Positions 26,198-27,182 of a DNA stretch of 27,182 bases are shown in pieces (positions within the stretch are counted from its first letter, which is position 1; each line of letters opens with the position of its first letter). The translations under genes and the position numbers were made by a program. Below the pieces are notes generated by a model. The model was not told the origin of the DNA. It saw nothing but the letters and a program-made list of their open reading frames with translations, and did no database searches. This DNA comes from Isoetes engelmannii (taxonomy: Eukaryota; Streptophyta; Lycopodiopsida; Isoetales; Isoetaceae), in assembly GCA_011763485.2 (NCBI GenBank), contig JAANSK020087796.1, positions 1 through 27,182 on the forward strand, read 5' to 3'.

Positions 26198-26713
26198 CTT
26201 TTTTTTTTTTGAATTGTTTTGGGAGTATGGTCTATAGTTTCGGGAATCATTTATACATTCATATTAAATACCCCTGGAACCCCATGTTATTGTGCTACAT
26301 ATGCATATGCCTTTGAGGAAATGACATAGATAAAAATTGCTAATGGGCATCCATTATAATGGGCCTATATAAAACCCATAATTGCATATTATTGTTGTTT
26401 TAGACTAGCAAATGCAAATCACGTTTCTTTTATATTCATTCAAACTATTACCATCTTTTTCTGATTGTATGGGCATATTCAGACCTGTAAATATTCCAAC
26501 ATCAGTAGTTGTTCTCTTGTAACATAAAATGACATAAAATGGCAATTCAAATCCACCAGAACTAAAGCAAGAGCATGTTGCATTTCCATGAAGCCAAAAG
26601 AGGTATCTTTGCAAGTCCAAGCTTTCGCTCTGTTTTATGCATGAAACCTCATTAATTATAGGCAAGATAATATTTTTTTTTTTTTTTAGCATCCCAATTT
26701 GTAGATGATATGA
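26198..26713. other. Spacer between the two duplicated segments
   Basis: AT-rich, flanked on both sides by T-runs (about 26199-26210 and 26671-26688). A 95-codon minus-strand frame (26692-26405) starts in the T-run and has no recognisable domain. The spacer may be an insertion that separated tandem copies, but I see no element ends. Confidence 0.4.
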
Positions 26714-27096
26714 GGAGCCTCCAGCGATCGAATCCTTCCTTGTTATTTATGGTGCCATTCATCTTTATATGACATTAATTTCGAGCCCTTAGATTAAGAA
26801 AGATTTATCTTCCTCTCCAAGTGCATGGTTTTTTCAGGGCGCCCTTCGTTTCGATTATGGTGAATTAGGATTGGGGGTGCCAAGTGCATGTTTTTTTCAG
26901 GGCGCCCTTCGTTTCGATTATGGTGAATTAGGATTGGGGGTGCCTATGATTTGAAATATCAAATACGGGTTCGCCTAAGGTTTTGAAATCTTAATTACGA
27001 GAACTCGAACCTGTACCAAAATAATTCAATGTCCTAATAACTAATGCTTTGACCAAGACAACCAGCGAACTAATATGATTATTTTTTCTATTAAAT
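26714..27096 (-). repeat. NRPC1 upstream segment, distal expanded copy
   Basis: This 383-bp copy matches 25936-26197 but is longer by about 120 bases. The extra length comes from a 63-bp tandem duplication (26817-26942) and an additional 'tatgatttgaaatatcaaatacgg...' stretch. Substitutions between the copies are few, so the duplication is fairly recent. Confidence 0.9.
26817..26942 (+). repeat. 63-bp tandem duplication in distal copy
   Basis: Two copies (26817-26879 and 26880-26942), each beginning ccaagtgcatg and ending with ggattgggggtg, differ by about one base (g or t after 'gcatg'). The proximal copy has only one, diverged, version of this unit. Confidence 0.9.
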
Positions 27097-27182
27097 CTGT
27101 TTTTTTAGCGCAACAGCCTAACCTCGGGTGACACCTTATCTGAAAGCCTAGGCTATCCACGTGTCTTAAAATTTGACGTGGA

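Noticed and set aside
26405-26692. 95-codon minus-strand frame upstream of NRPC1
   Set aside because: It begins in a T-run (poly-Lys start) and has no domain. Treated as chance.

Overview
This is a stretch of nuclear plant DNA. The grounds are an intron-rich gene with GT-AG introns, plant-type telo-boxes, plant transposon families (an LTR/TRIM-like element, a hAT-like relic, a Ty3/gypsy fragment), AT-rich intergenic DNA and a plant-style RNA polymerase III largest subunit. A seed plant is likely. I cannot tell gymnosperm from angiosperm from this sequence alone.

Left third (1-12.6 kb): gene-poor and built from decayed repeats. A short LTR element (743-3023) has two ~390-bp LTRs and no complete coding region. 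A hAT-like DNA transposon relic (about 3895-5066) lies between copies of a 9-bp direct repeat, and inside it is what looks like a retroposed 3' end. Several small tandem or dispersed duplications follow (5.2-5.6, 8.4-8.8 and 12.3 kb), with two microsatellite tracts and a strong fold-back (inverted-repeat) cluster at 11.33-11.56 kb. No convincing protein gene was found in this part.

Middle (12.6-18.2 kb): one intact, apparently intronless gene (12917-13756, +) encodes a 279-residue single-pass membrane protein. It has a proline/tyrosine-rich N-terminus, an acidic Gly-Asp run, one membrane helix and a C-terminal region resembling the LEA_2 domain of NDR1/HIN1-like (NHL) proteins. Two telo-box motifs and a TATA-like motif lie upstream. 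Downstream are a 99-bp degenerate repeat, a CT/proline-coding low-complexity region, a small gypsy reverse-transcriptase fragment, and two minus-strand segments (17165-16797 and 16498-15828) that look partly protein-like but that I do not recognise.

Right third (18.4-25.8 kb, minus strand): a complete gene for the largest subunit of RNA polymerase III (NRPC1/RPC1). Working by hand, I placed 27 exons with 26 GT-AG introns (59-414 nt). The phases close at every junction, giving 1388 codons plus stop. The active-site NADFDGD motif, zinc-binding clamp cysteines, bridge helix, trigger loop and the conserved short C-terminus are all present. Upstream of its start, a ~260-bp segment is duplicated ~0.8 kb further out in an expanded form that carries its own 63-bp tandem duplication.

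The two recognised genes are unrelated housekeeping and membrane/stress-type functions that happen to lie in the same window. I see no operon-like or cluster logic and no evidence for a novel multi-gene system.
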